Below, in pieces: positions 5,531 to 6,256 of a DNA stretch of 6,256 nt (its first letter is position 1; every line of letters starts with the position of its first letter). The notes below the pieces were generated by a model. The model saw only the letters and a list, made by a program, of their open reading frames with translations. It searched no databases and was not told the DNA's origin. Source of the DNA: PWVB01 sp964530185 (GTDB taxonomy: Bacteria > Chloroflexota > Anaerolineae > B4-G1 > SLSP01); the NCBI GenBank assembly GCA_964530185.1, contig CAZHBB010000149.1, positions 1-6,256 of the forward strand, in the 5' to 3' direction. The translations under genes were made by a program, and so were the position numbers.

Positions 5531-5537
5531 GGGAGGG
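5531..5537 (+). promoter_or_regulatory. Ribosome binding site of the SDR gene
   Basis: GGGAGGG ends 4 bases before ATG 5542, within the 32-base gap after the dehydrogenase stop. No promoter is apparent in the gap, consistent with co-transcription. Confidence 0.65.
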
Positions 5538-5541
5538 ACCT

Positions 5542-6256
5542 ATGAGCACAGTATTGATCACCGGAGCGAGCGGCTTCATCGGTCGCGCCCTGGCTCCTGC
5601 CATAGCAGCGCACCACCAGGTGCTCTGCATGAGCCGCCGGGACCCAGGCCTGGACCTCCCCTGGATCCGGGGAGACTTTGGTGCGTTCGAGGACTTGCGA
5701 CAGCTCGACGGATACGCGATCGACGGGGTTGTCCATCTGGCCGCCGTGACGGGGGGCTGCCTGGAACGTGAGGGCATGCTTGTCAATGTGGAGGGAACGC
5801 GCTGCCTGATGCGTTATCTGATGGACCGGGGATGCAGGAAGTTCGTGATGGCCAGCTCCATCGCTGCGGTTGGCATGCAGAGCGTACACTTCCGCCCCCT
5901 GCAGGTTCCCATCCCCGATGAACACCCGTGTCTGGACCGCGATGGCTATGGCTTCTCCAAGTATCTGATGGAGGAGGTCACGAAGTACTACCAACGGCAG
6001 AACCAGGCCATTGATGTGATCAACCTGCGGCTTTCTGTGGTGTTGGCGGATGATAGGCTGCCGCCCCCCAGGGGGATAGAGCCGCTGCGGCCGTGGGCTC
6101 TCGGTAGCATCACGATCATGGCGCTGAGTGACGCTGTGCGGGCCTTCATCATGGCGCTCGAGGCGCCCTACAAGCCGGGCGTACGCATCATGAACGCCGC
6201 CGGTCCCAGGGCCTGGGTGGCGGTGCCGGTGGCCCAGCTCCTGCGCCACTGGTGGG
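5542..6256 (+). CDS. NAD-dependent epimerase/dehydratase-type extended SDR, C-terminus cut by window edge
   Basis: The frame stays open from ATG 5542 to the right edge (238 codons plus one base); extended SDRs usually have about 290-340 residues, so the C-terminus is missing. The N-terminus MSTVLITGASGFIGRAL carries the Rossmann motif GASGFIG (8-14). HLAAVTGG (65-72) is the NAG-like loop of the extended SDR fold, S105/S106 in MASSIAAVG are candidate active-site serines, and Y136-GFS-K140 is the YxxxK catalytic pair. NLRLSVV (161-167) matches the family's NLR segment. Members act on nucleotide sugars or free sugars as epimerases, dehydratases or dehydrogenases. Its place at the end of the operon suggests a second redox or epimerisation step on the same sugar. 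The specific reaction cannot be told, and no membrane segment or signal peptide is seen. Confidence 0.82.
   Translation, partial: MSTVLITGASGFIGRALAPAIAAHHQVLCMSRRDPGLDLPWIRGDFGAFEDLRQLDGYAIDGVVHLAAVTGGCLEREGMLVNVEGTRCLMRYLMDRGCRKFVMASSIAAVGMQSVHFRPLQVPIPDEHPCLDRDGYGFSKYLMEEVTKYYQRQNQAIDVINLRLSVVLADDRLPPPRGIEPLRPWALGSITIMALSDAVRAFIMALEAPYKPGVRIMNAAGPRAWVAVPVAQLLRHWW

Noticed and set aside
5506..6249. 247-codon minus-strand reading frame opposite the SDR gene
   Set aside because: The plus-strand frame has the Rossmann GASGFIG and YxxxK motifs and a Shine-Dalgarno; the antisense frame is a GC-rich shadow with low-complexity composition.

Overview
The window is GC-rich bacterial DNA (roughly 60% by eye) with strong Shine-Dalgarno sites and consensus-like sigma-70 promoters. 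It holds a 100-base run of N at 1855-1954, so it comes from a draft or metagenome-assembled scaffold. The gene style would fit a free-living heterotroph that degrades carbohydrates, for example Chloroflexota, Planctomycetota or Armatimonadota. That placement is a low-confidence guess, because no rRNA or marker gene is present.

Layout: positions 1-1620 on the minus strand carry an open reading frame of 540 codons that runs off the left edge. It encodes a large glycoside-hydrolase-like protein with an alpha-glucuronidase/hexosaminidase-type architecture. A near-consensus promoter lies immediately upstream at 1638-1666, with paired TTGTCAA boxes and a palindrome behind it. The divergent intergenic region 1621-2053 contains the assembly gap, so linkage of the left gene to the rest depends on scaffolding. 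On the plus strand follow a TsaA/TrmO-type tRNA methyltransferase (2054-2533), then a 219-base intergenic segment. That segment has a 9-bp tandem repeat, an inverted copy of it, and a TTGACA-17-TAGACT promoter.

The promoter appears to start an operon of four plus-strand genes: a deoxyribose-phosphate aldolase-like protein (2753-3439), a ribokinase-like PfkB sugar kinase (3479-4411), a medium-chain dehydrogenase lacking the usual zinc ligands (4502-5509), and an NAD-dependent epimerase/dehydratase-type SDR cut by the right edge (5542-6256). Gaps are 39, 90 and 32 bases and each gene has its own Shine-Dalgarno site.

Together these suggest a sugar or sugar-derivative catabolic locus: a hydrolase releases a sugar, two oxidoreductases remodel it, a kinase phosphorylates it, and a Schiff-base aldolase cleaves it. 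Plain deoxyribose use (kinase plus DERA) is the simplest reading. However, the aldolase departs from canonical DERA at the phosphate-binding loop and the dehydrogenase is atypical, so an uncharacterised substrate is possible. The substrate cannot be read from the sequence.
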